A DNA stretch of 64,000 nt from Rhizobiales bacterium 62-17. Its GTDB lineage: Bacteria; Pseudomonadota; Alphaproteobacteria; Rhizobiales; Beijerinckiaceae. The stretch spans positions 395,744 through 459,743 of the forward strand of contig MKVW01000009.1 in NCBI GenBank assembly GCA_001898965.1, written 5' to 3'. This document shows, piece after piece, positions 39,042 through 47,433 of this stretch. How positions within the stretch are numbered: position 1 is the first letter of the stretch; each line of letters opens with the position of its first letter. The translations under genes were made by a program, and so were the position numbers. The notes below the pieces were generated by a model. The model ran no database searches. It worked only from the letters and a program-made list of their open reading frames with translations, and was not told the origin of the DNA.

Positions 39042-39063
39042 CATTGTACCGAACGGTACAATG
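39042..39063. promoter_or_regulatory. TetR-type operator palindrome
   Basis: Perfect 10-bp arms cattgtaccg (39042-39051) and cggtacaatg (39054-39063) around a 2-bp centre, 27 bp upstream of the NTF2-like gene. Another tgtaccg half-site lies at 39026-39032. The GTACCG/CGGTAC core is the kind of site bound by TetR regulators of NTF2-like operons, so the adjacent TetR protein is the likely ligand-responsive repressor. Confidence 0.72.
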
Positions 39064-39127
39064 AGAACCGCACAATGGCAACGTCCGACCGTCTTGGCCG
39101 TGCAACGCCGTTCAACTTTTCGAAAAT

Positions 39128-40273
39128 TCAGGCCCGCAACGCGCGATCGAGATCCTCAATCAGGTCTTCCGGATCCTCGATGCCGACCGACAGCCGCAGC
39201 AGATCATCGGGGCAGGGCGTGCCGGGCCCTTCAACGCTGGCACGATGCTCGATCAGGCTTTCGACCGAGCCGAGCGACGTGGCGCGTTTCCACAAACGCA
39301 CCTGCGCCGCCGTCTTGATCGCCGCCGCCGCGCCGCCATGGCAACGGATCGACAGCATGCCGCCGAAACCGCCGTGCATCTGCCGCGCGGCGATCGCATG
39401 TTCGGGATGATCGGATAGCCCCGGATAAAGCACCGCATCGACGCGCGGATGCACCGACAGGCTTTCGGCGATCGCCTGCGCCGATTCGCACGCCGCGCGC
39501 ACGCGCAGATCGAGCGTGCGCATGCCGCGGATCAACTGATGCGCTTCGAACGAACCCAGGATCATGCCATGGGCGCTGCGCACGCTTGATATGCGCGACC
39601 AGACATCGGTAACGGCCGCCGTCACCAGCGCACCGGCAATCACATCGCTATGACCGTTGAGATATTTGGTCGCCGAATGCATGACGATATCGGCGCCGAG
39701 GCTCAAAGGCCGCGACAGAATCGGCGTCGCCACGGTGGAATCGGCCGCCAGCAATGCGCCGTGTTCATGCGCCAGTTTGGCGATGGCTGCGATATCGCAG
39801 ACATGCCACAGCGGATTGGCGGGCGTTTCGATCCACACCAAAGCGGTCGGCGCGCGCTTCAGACTGGCTTCGAGCGCCGCCAGATCGCGCATGTCGACGA
39901 CGTCGACGACAAGGCCCCAGTGGATTGCATCCTGCATCACCCAGCGTCGCAGGCCCCAATAGAAAACCGGCGGCACGATGACGCGATCGCCCGGCTTCAG
40001 CGCCAGGAAAACCGCCAGCGCCGCCGACATGCCCGACGACAGCACCAGCGCCGCCGCGCCACCTTCAAGGGTGCGGATGATCTCTTCGGCATGTTGAACG
40101 GTGGGATTGTCGGGCCGGCCATAGCTGTAGCCACGGCTGTAGGCATTATCGGCGTCGCGCTCGTAAGTGGTGGCCACATGGACCGGCGGCACGATGGCAC
40201 CGCTCGCTTCATCGATCCGCCCCAGCGCTTGCGCCAGCAAGGAACGTACGCGCAAACCGTCCTTCTCAGCCAT
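39128..40273 (-). CDS. Trans-sulfuration PLP enzyme (cystathionine beta/gamma-lyase family)
   Basis: 381 residues from ATG 40273; GTG 40279 is possible. Cys/Met-metabolism PLP family: YSRGYSYGRPDNPTVQ near the N terminus, LSSGMSAALAVFLAL, and the PLP lysine in HSATKYLNGHSD (about 207-218). The C-terminal SLGSVESLIEHRAS and DLLRLSVGIEDPEDLIEDL blocks are conserved. It splits or forms cystathionine or related thioethers; beta-lyase, gamma-lyase or synthase cannot be separated by eye. It is a single gene on the minus strand between the operator and the DUF3426-like gene. Confidence 0.88.
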   Translation of the reverse strand: MAEKDGLRVRSLLAQALGRIDEASGAIVPPVHVATTYERDADNAYSRGYSYGRPDNPTVQHAEEIIRTLEGGAAALVLSSGMSAALAVFLALKPGDRVIVPPVFYWGLRRWVMQDAIHWGLVVDVVDMRDLAALEASLKRAPTALVWIETPANPLWHVCDIAAIAKLAHEHGALLAADSTVATPILSRPLSLGADIVMHSATKYLNGHSDVIAGALVTAAVTDVWSRISSVRSAHGMILGSFEAHQLIRGMRTLDLRVRAACESAQAIAESLSVHPRVDAVLYPGLSDHPEHAIAARQMHGGFGGMLSIRCHGGAAAAIKTAAQVRLWKRATSLGSVESLIEHRASVEGPGTPCPDDLLRLSVGIEDPEDLIEDLDRALRA

Positions 40274-40293
40274 GCTCACTCAACCGCTACATG

Positions 40294-40998
40294 TTATCCA
40301 CGCGGCGCGAACCGCACCAAAACGTCGTTGGCCTCGCTGAGCGGCGACGCCAGCCGGCTTTTAAACGTAGCGCTCTGGCCACCGCTGAGATGGGTCACGG
40401 GTGCCGCTGCCGACCAGCGATAGATATCGCGGCCGCTCTTGTCTTGCAGAACCAGATTGAGCTCGCCGATCTTGCGGCGCGTCTTCTGCACATTGACGAT
40501 CTGTCCTTCGACCATGAGATAGGTCTGGCCGTTGGCTTCATGCAGCGTCGCCTTCACGTCGCGCAATTCGACGCCGAGCGTATTGGCGGGCAGTCCGATG
40601 GCGCTGAACAGGCCTGCCGTCGGCGGCGCGATGGCCACCAATTGATGACGCCCGGCGAGCGCCGCGCTGGAAAGACCGAGCAGCGCCACGGCGGCAGCCA
40701 ACGGCAAGCGCGCCGACCAGCGGCGGGCCGGGCGCGCCGGCTCTTCGGCATGCCGCCGCACACGGCGCGTTGGATTTTGCCGCGCGGGAATGTCGCGGAT
40801 CGTGTCCACAACCGGCGCAACGCTCTTGAAGGGGGCCGAGCGCGGTCTAAACTGCTCGTCACGCAGAATAAGCACGTCGAAGGCCATATCGTCGCGCGCC
40901 GCCTCTGCCGGCCAGGATTCGACCGCAAACGGAGGGGTCTCGTCGGCAACGGGCCATTGATCGGGAGAAGCGGTGACAAGCGACTGCGAATTCATCAT
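40294..40998 (-). CDS. DUF3426-like membrane protein upstream of ftsEX
   Basis: 234 residues from ATG 40998; an in-frame GTG at 41070 would add 24 residues. A basic, proline-rich cytoplasmic part (about 1-108) precedes one membrane helix (about 110-128) and a DUF3426-like C-terminal domain (LRDVKATLHEANGQTYLMVEGQIVNVQKTRRKIGELNLVLQDKSGRDIY). In most alphaproteobacteria the protein encoded divergent from ftsE also has an N-terminal MJ0042 zinc ribbon (CPxC pairs); I see no such cysteines here. Function unknown; its position suggests a link to the cell envelope or division. Confidence 0.7.
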   Translation of the reverse strand: MMNSQSLVTASPDQWPVADETPPFAVESWPAEAARDDMAFDVLILRDEQFRPRSAPFKSVAPVVDTIRDIPARQNPTRRVRRHAEEPARPARRWSARLPLAAAVALLGLSSAALAGRHQLVAIAPPTAGLFSAIGLPANTLGVELRDVKATLHEANGQTYLMVEGQIVNVQKTRRKIGELNLVLQDKSGRDIYRWSAAAPVTHLSGGQSATFKSRLASPLSEANDVLVRFAPRG

Positions 40999-41149
40999 CG
41001 GGAACCGGTTCGGGGACGCCGGGATCAGCCCCGCGACGTTGTGATCATCTGCGGTTATGGTTAATTCCACTTAAAGATTCGCAACGCGCCGAAACGGGGT
41101 TGAGCCACGGTATCGACGCACCAGTAACCCTGGTCATAAGAGGTTGGGT

Positions 41150-41812
41150 TTGGTTCGCTTCGAGAATGTCGGCTTGCGCTACGGCATGGGGACGGAAGTT
41201 CTCAAAGACATCAGTTTCTCCGTCGAACCGCAGTCGTTCCAGTTTCTCACCGGGCCCTCGGGCGCCGGCAAGACCACCCTGCTGCGCCTGATTCTCATGT
41301 CGCTGAAGCCGACGCGCGGCTTCATTTCGCTGTTCGGCCAGGATGCCTCGCAACTGACGAAGGACGACATATCGGCGATCCGCCGCCGCATCGGCGTGGT
41401 TTTTCAGGATTTCCGCCTGCTCGACCACCTCACCACCTATGAGAATGTGGCGCTGCCTCTGTTCGTCCAGGGCCAGGAGGAAAGCACCTACCGCCCGCAG
41501 GTGGTCGAGCTGCTGCGCTGGGTCGGCCTCGGCGATCACATCCATTCCTATCCGCCGGTGCTCTCGGGCGGCGAGAAGCAGCGCGCCGCCATCGCCCGCG
41601 CCCTCATCGTGCAGCCGGAACTGCTGCTCGCCGACGAACCCACCGGCAATGTCGATCCGACCTTGGCGCGCCGCCTGCTGCGCCTGTTCATGGAGCTCAA
41701 CAAATCGGGAACCTCCGTCGTCATCGCCACCCATGATCTGGCGCTGATGGATCAGTTCGAGGATGCGCGTCGCTTCGTGCTCGGCGATGGACGGTTGCAC
41801 ATCTATGACTGA
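41150..41812 (+). CDS. ftsE: Cell division ATP-binding protein FtsE
   Basis: 220 residues from TTG 41150 (VRFENVGLRYG), with AGAGG six bases upstream; TTG 41144 is an alternative. Walker A is GPSGAGKTT (about 34-42), the Q-loop VFQDFRLLDHLTTYENVALP is the FtsE type, the signature is LSGGEKQR, and Walker B is LLADEPTGNVDP. With FtsX it controls septal peptidoglycan hydrolases at the divisome. The ftsX ATG overlaps its stop. Confidence 0.95.
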   Translation: MVRFENVGLRYGMGTEVLKDISFSVEPQSFQFLTGPSGAGKTTLLRLILMSLKPTRGFISLFGQDASQLTKDDISAIRRRIGVVFQDFRLLDHLTTYENVALPLFVQGQEESTYRPQVVELLRWVGLGDHIHSYPPVLSGGEKQRAAIARALIVQPELLLADEPTGNVDPTLARRLLRLFMELNKSGTSVVIATHDLALMDQFEDARRFVLGDGRLHIYD

Positions 41813-42779
41813 CGCCTCGCACCGCGAAGCCCCATCCGCGCCCACCAGCGACAACCGGCTGAAGCGTTCGATTCAGGCTTTCGCGCAGCCGCGCCTGACA
41901 TTGATCCCAGCCGACAGCACCGCCAGCCGCGCGCTCGTCATCGTCATCGCCATCATGACCTTTCTCGCCACGCTCACCGGTGGCAGCGCCATGCTGATCT
42001 ACCAGGCGTCGCAGAACTGGAATTCGGCGATCTCGCGCGAGATGACGATCCAGGTAAAGCCGCAACTCGGCCGCGACATAGAAGCGGACGTGCGCAAGGC
42101 GGCCGATCTCGCACGCATGCCGGGCTTCGCCGACGTGCGCATCTTCTCGCGTGAGGAATCCTCGCGGCTCCTGGAACCCTGGCTCGGCGCCGGGCTCGAC
42201 CTGAGCGAACTGCCGGTGCCGCGCCTCATCGTCCTCAAGATCGATCCGGGCGGGCGGCCCGATCTGGCGGCCCTGCGCGAGCAATTGAGCAAGCAGGTGC
42301 CCAATGCGGCGCTCGACGATCACCACATCTGGCTCGAACGGCTCAGCACCATGTCGCGGGCCCTGGTGGTCGTCGCCGTGATCATTCTGCTCCTGGTGCT
42401 GCTCGCCATGGTGCTGGCGGTCGCCTTCGCCACCCGGGGTGCTATGGCCGGCAGCCGCGAGATCATCGACGTGCTGCATTTCGTCGGCGCCCCCAACCGG
42501 TTCATCGCCGCCGAATTCCAGCGCCATTTCCTCAAGCTCGGCCTGAGGGGCGGGCTGATCGGCGGCGGTTTTGCTCTGGTCGTCTTCTACCTGGCCGGGC
42601 TTCTCACCGCCTGGTGGATCGCCAGCCCAGAGGCCAGCCAGGTCGAGGCCCTGTTTGGCCGCTTTGCCCTGGGCGCGCTGGGCTATCTGACGATCATCGT
42701 CCTGTCGGCGGCCATCGCGCTGCTCACCGCCGCCATGTCGCGCTCGGTGGTGCTGCGGCGCCTGCGGCGCATGAATTGA
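41805..42779 (+). CDS. ftsX: Cell division membrane protein FtsX
   Basis: 324 residues from ATG 41805, which overlaps the ftsE stop by eight bases. A cytoplasmic N-terminal tail (about 1-45) is followed by a first helix, a periplasmic domain (about 75-175), then three C-terminal helices including the FtsX-family block IIDVLHFVGAPNRFIAAEFQRHF. Inner-membrane partner of FtsE. The gap to plsC contains a short hairpin resembling the end of repeat A. Confidence 0.94.
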   Translation: MTDASHREAPSAPTSDNRLKRSIQAFAQPRLTLIPADSTASRALVIVIAIMTFLATLTGGSAMLIYQASQNWNSAISREMTIQVKPQLGRDIEADVRKAADLARMPGFADVRIFSREESSRLLEPWLGAGLDLSELPVPRLIVLKIDPGGRPDLAALREQLSKQVPNAALDDHHIWLERLSTMSRALVVVAVIILLLVLLAMVLAVAFATRGAMAGSREIIDVLHFVGAPNRFIAAEFQRHFLKLGLRGGLIGGGFALVVFYLAGLLTAWWIASPEASQVEALFGRFALGALGYLTIIVLSAAIALLTAAMSRSVVLRRLRRMN

Positions 42780-42782
42780 CGG

Positions 42783-42813
42783 GACGCATTTTCTTCCCCT
42801 GAAAATGCTATAG
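42783..42813 (+). repeat. Short hairpin resembling repeat A end
   Basis: gacgcattttcttcccctga then aaaatgctatag: the same beginning and end as the repeat at 15644-15692 (gacgcgttttcttc ... gaaaacgccatag) with the middle deleted. It forms an 8-bp stem gcattttc/gaaaatgc. It could equally be a weak ftsX terminator. Confidence 0.4.
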
Positions 42814-42841
42814 AAGCAGCCAACATCAGTTTTGGCCAAAA

Positions 42842-43597
42842 ATGCTCTACATCCGTTCCGCCCTGTTCAACGCCCTGTTCTACCTGAACACCATCGTCCT
42901 GATGATTTTGGGCCTGCCCTTGCTGGCGACCAGCCGGCATTCCGTTTTCTTTCTGTGCAAGGTCTGGGGCAAGACGACGCTCTGGCTGCTCGACAAGATC
43001 TGCGGCACCAAGGCGGAATTTCGCGGCCTGGAGAACATTCCCAAGGGTTCGCTCATCATCGCGCCGAAGCACCAGTCGATCTGGGAGACTTTTGCGTTGG
43101 AAATGTTCTTCACCGACTATTCGATCATCCTGAAGCGGCAGTTGATGTTCATCCCGCTGTTCGGCTGGTATCTCAAACGCGCCGAACTGATCGCCATCGA
43201 CCGCGCCAGCGGCAAGTCGGCGCTGGAGCAGATCATTCAGCAGGCGAAAAAACTTCTGCCGCAGGGCCGCCAGCTCTTCTGCTTTCCCGAAGGCACGCGC
43301 CGGCCACCCGGCGCCAAGCCGCGCTATAAGATAGGCATCGCCCAGATCTATGCGGAAACCGGCATGCCTTGCCTGCCGATCGCCATGAACTCCGGCCTGT
43401 TCTGGGCACGCCGCAGTTTCGTGCGCCGGCCGGGCACGATCGTCGTCGAATTCCTGCCGGTCATTCCGCCGGGCCTGTCGCGCGAGGCATTTTTCACGCG
43501 TCTGCAAAACGACATCGAGGATGCCTCGAACAGGCTGATGGCCGAAGCCATCGCCAAGGATCCCTCGCTCGCCGAATTGATGGTGAAAGAGGATTAG
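42842..43597 (+). CDS. plsC: 1-acyl-sn-glycerol-3-phosphate acyltransferase
   Basis: 251 residues. The lysophosphatidate acyltransferase makes phosphatidate for membrane lipids. One N-terminal membrane helix (about 10-30). The catalytic box is H77-QSIW-E82 (H-x4-E in place of the textbook H-x4-D), and the glycerol-phosphate motif is FPEGTR (148-153). The KHQSxWET variant is seen in other proteobacterial LPAATs, so it should still be active. The last bases overlap the stop codon of the convergent chaC gene. Confidence 0.93.
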   Translation: MLYIRSALFNALFYLNTIVLMILGLPLLATSRHSVFFLCKVWGKTTLWLLDKICGTKAEFRGLENIPKGSLIIAPKHQSIWETFALEMFFTDYSIILKRQLMFIPLFGWYLKRAELIAIDRASGKSALEQIIQQAKKLLPQGRQLFCFPEGTRRPPGAKPRYKIGIAQIYAETGMPCLPIAMNSGLFWARRSFVRRPGTIVVEFLPVIPPGLSREAFFTRLQNDIEDASNRLMAEAIAKDPSLAELMVKED

Positions 43598-44145
43598 ACC
43601 GGCGTCTGGACCGCAAGCTGTTTCGCCAGCCAGGCCAAGGTCGCATCATGCACGCCGATCTCGCGCAGATGTTCGTAGGTGCTGAGCACGTAATCCGGAT
43701 TGTCGCCCGACACGCCCTTGCCCTGACGCACGAAACGGATGAGCGCATCGCGCTCGAGCCGGCCGGCATATTGCTGGTGCTGCCTATCGACCACGTAAGC
43801 CACCGCGACGACTTTCTGGCCATCGGGCAGGCGGACCCGCAACATGGTTTCGAGATAGATCATGGTGACCTGCTCGCGCTCGCGCAGATAGGCGATCACC
43901 TCGTCCCAATTGTCGGCCCGCACGCGGAAGGCGACACCCTGGCAGGAGCCGCCCCGGTCGAGCCCGAGCACCAGCCCCGGCACCTCCTGGGTGCCCCGGT
44001 GCACATGCGAATAGATGCACAGCGACCGGTGGTAGCCATGGACCATGGCGATCTGCTTTTCCTCAAACGGAAAACCCGGCCGCCACATCAGCGACCCATA
44101 GCCAAACACCCAGAAATCCTGTGCCGTCGTCATGAAACTGGACAT
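43594..44145 (-). CDS. chaC: Gamma-glutamylcyclotransferase, ChaC family
   Basis: 183 residues from ATG 44145; ATGs at 44160 and 44133 are alternatives. The N-terminal motif FWVFGYGSLMWRPGF is diagnostic of the ChaC/GGCT fold. HGYHRSLCIYSHVHRGTQEVPGLVLGLDRGGSCQGVAFRV follows. ChaC-type enzymes cleave glutathione to 5-oxoproline and Cys-Gly. The gene is convergent with plsC (stop codons overlap) and divergent from the DUF2125 gene. The longer frame up to 44304 crosses the DUF2125 start and is unlikely. Confidence 0.92.
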   Translation of the reverse strand: MSSFMTTAQDFWVFGYGSLMWRPGFPFEEKQIAMVHGYHRSLCIYSHVHRGTQEVPGLVLGLDRGGSCQGVAFRVRADNWDEVIAYLREREQVTMIYLETMLRVRLPDGQKVVAVAYVVDRQHQQYAGRLERDALIRFVRQGKGVSGDNPDYVLSTYEHLREIGVHDATLAWLAKQLAVQTPV

Positions 44146-44297
44146 ATCGCCACGGTCCATCGCTGTAAATCGGCCGCTTTTGCACGTTCTGGTGCCTCTG
44201 CGGTAGAGACCTGAGCAAACGCAATCTGACCAACCGCACTTGCCGCCCCGGCCAGTGCCCGCCACAGTTCCGCTCGTTCGGATGGAGCCCCGTTGAA

Positions 44298-45323
44298 ATG
44301 GCAAGCCGCAAGGCCAGACTACCCGTTCTCGCCCTCGGCCTTGTGATCGCGCTCGCCGCGATCTGGTCCGCCGTCTGGTATGCCGGCCTGCTGCTCACCC
44401 GCCACCATCTGAACCAGTGGATGAGCACCGAGGCCGAACGCGGCCGCACCTGGACCTGCGGCGAACAAACCGCCTTCGGCTATCCTTTCGCTTTGGGCAT
44501 CGCCTGCAAGGACGTGAAAGTGTCGGGCACCCATGCCGGCAAGGCTTTCGCGGCGACCCTGCCCAATCTCATCGCGCGCGCCGAAGCGCAGGCGCCGCGC
44601 ACCCTGCTGCTCGATGCCAAGGCGCCCTTCAATGTAGAGATCGAAGGCCAGCAAAGCGCCGTCACCTGGCAGGACCTGCGCACGGAAATGCAGTTTGGCG
44701 CCGGCGGTCCGGTCGCCGCGCGTCTCACCGGCGATAAACTCGCCTTCACCGGCAAATCGCTGATGCCCGACGGGGAGGTCGAAAGCATCGACCATGTGTC
44801 CGTCGACATCGGCCGGGCCCATGACGTCACCGCCGACCAGAATGCCTATGACATCACCTTCCAGCTCGCCGGCGTGATCTCACCGGCGCTGGAATCCTTC
44901 ATCGCCAACGGCCAGACCGCGCGCCTCGACGGCAAGGGACGCTTGTCGCAATTCCAACCCTTCGGCCCCCGGACGCTCGAAGACCGGCTGGAGGAATTTC
45001 GCCTGCTTGGCGGCACGTTCGTCATCAACACGTTGCGCTTCGCCAAGGGCGACACGACGGCGGAAGCGAGTGGACGGCTGGCCATCGATGATTCCCATAG
45101 ACTGACCGGTGAGATCGATGCGCGCTTCGCCGGCATCGAACCGCTGCTCGCCCGCTTCGGCATTCCCACCGGCCTCACCGCCATCGAAAGCCTGATGCGC
45201 CGGCGCCCCTCCGCCAGCGAAGCCCCGCAACCGGCGGGCCTGCGTCTGCCGGTGTCGCTGCGCAACGGCGGCGTCTATGTCGGCCCGGTGCGTGCGCCGC
45301 TGCGCCTGCATCCGTTGTATTGA
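44298..45323 (+). CDS. DUF2125 domain protein
   Basis: 341 residues. One N-terminal signal anchor (about 8-30), then a beta-rich periplasmic part containing RTWTCGEQTAFGYPFALGIACKDVKVSG (the conserved Cys pair of DUF2125), and a C-terminal segment LRLPVSLRNGGVYVGPVRAPLRLHPLY. The family is alphaproteobacterial, of unknown function, and usually lies next to the gene for prephenate dehydrogenase, as here (3 bp between the convergent stops). It may belong to the AsmA-like envelope proteins, but this is inference. Confidence 0.88.
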   Translation: MASRKARLPVLALGLVIALAAIWSAVWYAGLLLTRHHLNQWMSTEAERGRTWTCGEQTAFGYPFALGIACKDVKVSGTHAGKAFAATLPNLIARAEAQAPRTLLLDAKAPFNVEIEGQQSAVTWQDLRTEMQFGAGGPVAARLTGDKLAFTGKSLMPDGEVESIDHVSVDIGRAHDVTADQNAYDITFQLAGVISPALESFIANGQTARLDGKGRLSQFQPFGPRTLEDRLEEFRLLGGTFVINTLRFAKGDTTAEASGRLAIDDSHRLTGEIDARFAGIEPLLARFGIPTGLTAIESLMRRRPSASEAPQPAGLRLPVSLRNGGVYVGPVRAPLRLHPLY

Positions 45324-45326
45324 AAG

Positions 45327-46274
45327 CTAAGTCTTCGGCGGCGGCGCACTGCCGCGACCGAAGTCGGCGGCATTGGTTTCCTGACCCTGCGCAATAATGC
45401 TGCGGCGGATGGCGCGCGTGCGCGTGAACAGATCGAACAGGCCTTGGCCGTCGTCCCAGCGGATCATCCGCTGCAGGGAGGCCAGATCTTCCTGGAAGCG
45501 GCCGAGCATTTCCAGCACCGCCTGCTTATTGTTGAGAAAGACATCGCGCCACATCGTCGGATCGGAAGCCGCGATACGGGTGAAATCGCGAAAGCCGCCA
45601 GCCGAGAATTTGATCACTTCCGACTGCGTCACGCTTTCCAGATCGTCGGCCGTACGCACGATATTATAGGCGATGAGATGCGGCACGTGGCTGGTGATGG
45701 CGAGCACCAGATCGTGATGCAAAGGCGACATCACTTCCACATTGGCGCCGCAGGCTTCCCAGAAGCGGCGCACCTTCTCGATCGCCGCTTCATCCTCGCC
45801 TTCCGGCGGCGTCAGAATGCACCAGCGATTGATGAACAGCGTCGCGAAACCCGCATCGGGGCCGGAATATTCGGTGCCGGCGACCGGATGGGCCGGCACG
45901 AAATGCACGCCCTTGGGAATGTGCGGCGCCACCGCATCGACCACCGCCTGTTTCACCGATCCGACATCGGAAACGATCGCGCCCGGCTTCAACACCGATG
46001 CGACAGCGGCGGCAATCGCGCCGTTGACGCCAACAGGCGCGCACAGCACGACGAAATCGCAATCGCGACACGCCTGCGCCGCATCGCCCGTCACCTCGTC
46101 GGCGATACCCAGTTCGACCACCCGCTGGCGCACCGCCTCGTCGCTGTCGCAAGCGACGATGTGACGGGCGAGCTGGCGTTCCCGCGCCACCCGCGCGATC
46201 GACGAGCCGATGAGACCGACACCGATGATGGCGATGCGGTCGAACAGCGGCACGTGATCGGTGGCGTTGGGCAC
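45327..46274 (-). CDS. tyrC: Prephenate/arogenate dehydrogenase
   Basis: 315 residues from GTG 46274 (VPNATDHVPLFDRIAIIG), one base after the hisC stop codon. NAD-binding motif IIGVGLIGSSIA (about 16-27). The conserved LCAPVGVN, HPVAGTEYSGPDAGF (about 123-137, with the catalytic His region) and HHDLVLAITSHVPHLIAY segments follow. The enzyme makes 4-hydroxyphenylpyruvate or tyrosine. It is the third gene of the cluster chorismate mutase-hisC-tyrC. Some annotations use tyrA for the same gene. Confidence 0.93.
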   Translation of the reverse strand: MPNATDHVPLFDRIAIIGVGLIGSSIARVARERQLARHIVACDSDEAVRQRVVELGIADEVTGDAAQACRDCDFVVLCAPVGVNGAIAAAVASVLKPGAIVSDVGSVKQAVVDAVAPHIPKGVHFVPAHPVAGTEYSGPDAGFATLFINRWCILTPPEGEDEAAIEKVRRFWEACGANVEVMSPLHHDLVLAITSHVPHLIAYNIVRTADDLESVTQSEVIKFSAGGFRDFTRIAASDPTMWRDVFLNNKQAVLEMLGRFQEDLASLQRMIRWDDGQGLFDLFTRTRAIRRSIIAQGQETNAADFGRGSAPPPKT

Positions 46275-46275
46275 T

Positions 46276-47394
46276 CTAGCCGCCTTTCGCGCCCTGCTTG
46301 GCGAAATCGCGCAACGCTTCGGCGACAAGACGACAAGCTTCGTCGGTGCCGATGGTGATGCGGATCGCATCGGGCAGGTGGTAGGAGCCGACGCCGCGCA
46401 CGATCAAGCCGCGCTGCGCCAGGAAAGCTTCCGCTTCCTTGGCGGTGAAGCCCGGCTTATGCGTGAAATGCACGAGAATGAAATTGGCGACGCTCGGCGT
46501 CACGTCGAAACCGGCGGCGCGCACTTCCTGCGTCAGCCAGTCGAGCCACTTCTCATTGTGCGCGGCCGACATTTCGACATGCTTGGTGTCGTTGATCGCC
46601 GCCGCGCCGGCGACGAGGCCGGGACCGCTGACGTTGAAGGGACCGCGCACGCGATTGATGATGTCACACACTTCTTCGGACGCGTACATCCAGCCGATGC
46701 GCACCGCCGCCAGACCATGGATCTTCGAGAACGTGCGCGTCATCACCACGTTGGAGAACTCGGACACCATTTCCAGGCCCGCCGTGTAATCGTTCTTGCG
46801 CACATATTCCGCGTAAGCAGCGTCGAGTACCAACAGCACATGCGGCGGCAGGCCAGCGTGCAGGCGCTTGATCTCCTCGAACGGCAGATAGGTGCCGGTC
46901 GGATTGTTCGGGTTGGCGATGAACACCACCTTGGTGCGCGGGGTCACGCGCGACAGGATGTCGTCGACATCGGCGGTGTAGTTCTTCTCTTCCGAAATGA
47001 TCGGTGTGCCGCCCGCCGCCTGAATGGCGATGTAATAGATCTGGAAGCCGTGCTTGGTCATGATGCCTTCGTCGCCCGGCCCGATATAGGCGGCGGCGAG
47101 CAAGTGCAGCAGATCGTCGGAGCCGCAGCCGCAGACGATGCGATTGGCATCGAGGCCGAAGCGCGCGGCGATGGCTTCGCGCAGCACGCGCGCCGCGCCA
47201 TCGGGATAAAGATCGAGCGTCTTGGCGGCGGCTTCATAAGCATCGCGCGCCGCTTGCGACGGCCCGAACGGCGTTTCGTTGGAAGACAGTTTGAACGTCT
47301 TGCCGCTGCCCTTGGCCGGGCTCTTGCCGGGCACATAGGCCTCGATATCCAGAATGCCGGCGCGCGGGGCGGGGCGGGACAGGGTGGTGGTCAT
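46276..47394 (-). CDS. hisC: Histidinol-phosphate / aromatic aminotransferase
   Basis: 372-residue fold-type I PLP aminotransferase. [19 protein letters not shown] (about 36-54), [25 protein letters not shown] (about 165-178) and [15 protein letters not shown] with the PLP lysine. In this genomic setting, between chorismate mutase and prephenate dehydrogenase, the enzyme probably transaminates aromatic keto acids (tyrosine and phenylalanine synthesis) and perhaps histidinol phosphate. A second hisC copy elsewhere would support the aromatic role. Confidence 0.93.
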   Translation of the reverse strand: MTTTLSRPAPRAGILDIEAYVPGKSPAKGSGKTFKLSSNETPFGPSQAARDAYEAAAKTLDLYPDGAARVLREAIAARFGLDANRIVCGCGSDDLLHLLAAAYIGPGDEGIMTKHGFQIYYIAIQAAGGTPIISEEKNYTADVDDILSRVTPRTKVVFIANPNNPTGTYLPFEEIKRLHAGLPPHVLLVLDAAYAEYVRKNDYTAGLEMVSEFSNVVMTRTFSKIHGLAAVRIGWMYASEEVCDIINRVRGPFNVSGPGLVAGAAAINDTKHVEMSAAHNEKWLDWLTQEVRAAGFDVTPSVANFILVHFTHKPGFTAKEAEAFLAQRGLIVRGVGSYHLPDAIRITIGTDEACRLVAEALRDFAKQGAKGG

Positions 47395-47433
47395 CAGAAA
47401 CTCCGGAAACGTCGATACGTCAGAAAGGTTGGA

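Noticed and set aside
43067-43090. PlsC catalytic box H-x4-E instead of H-x4-D as a sign of inactivity
   Set aside because: The KHQSxWET form is common in proteobacterial acyltransferases and the FPEGTR motif is intact, so I treat the enzyme as functional.
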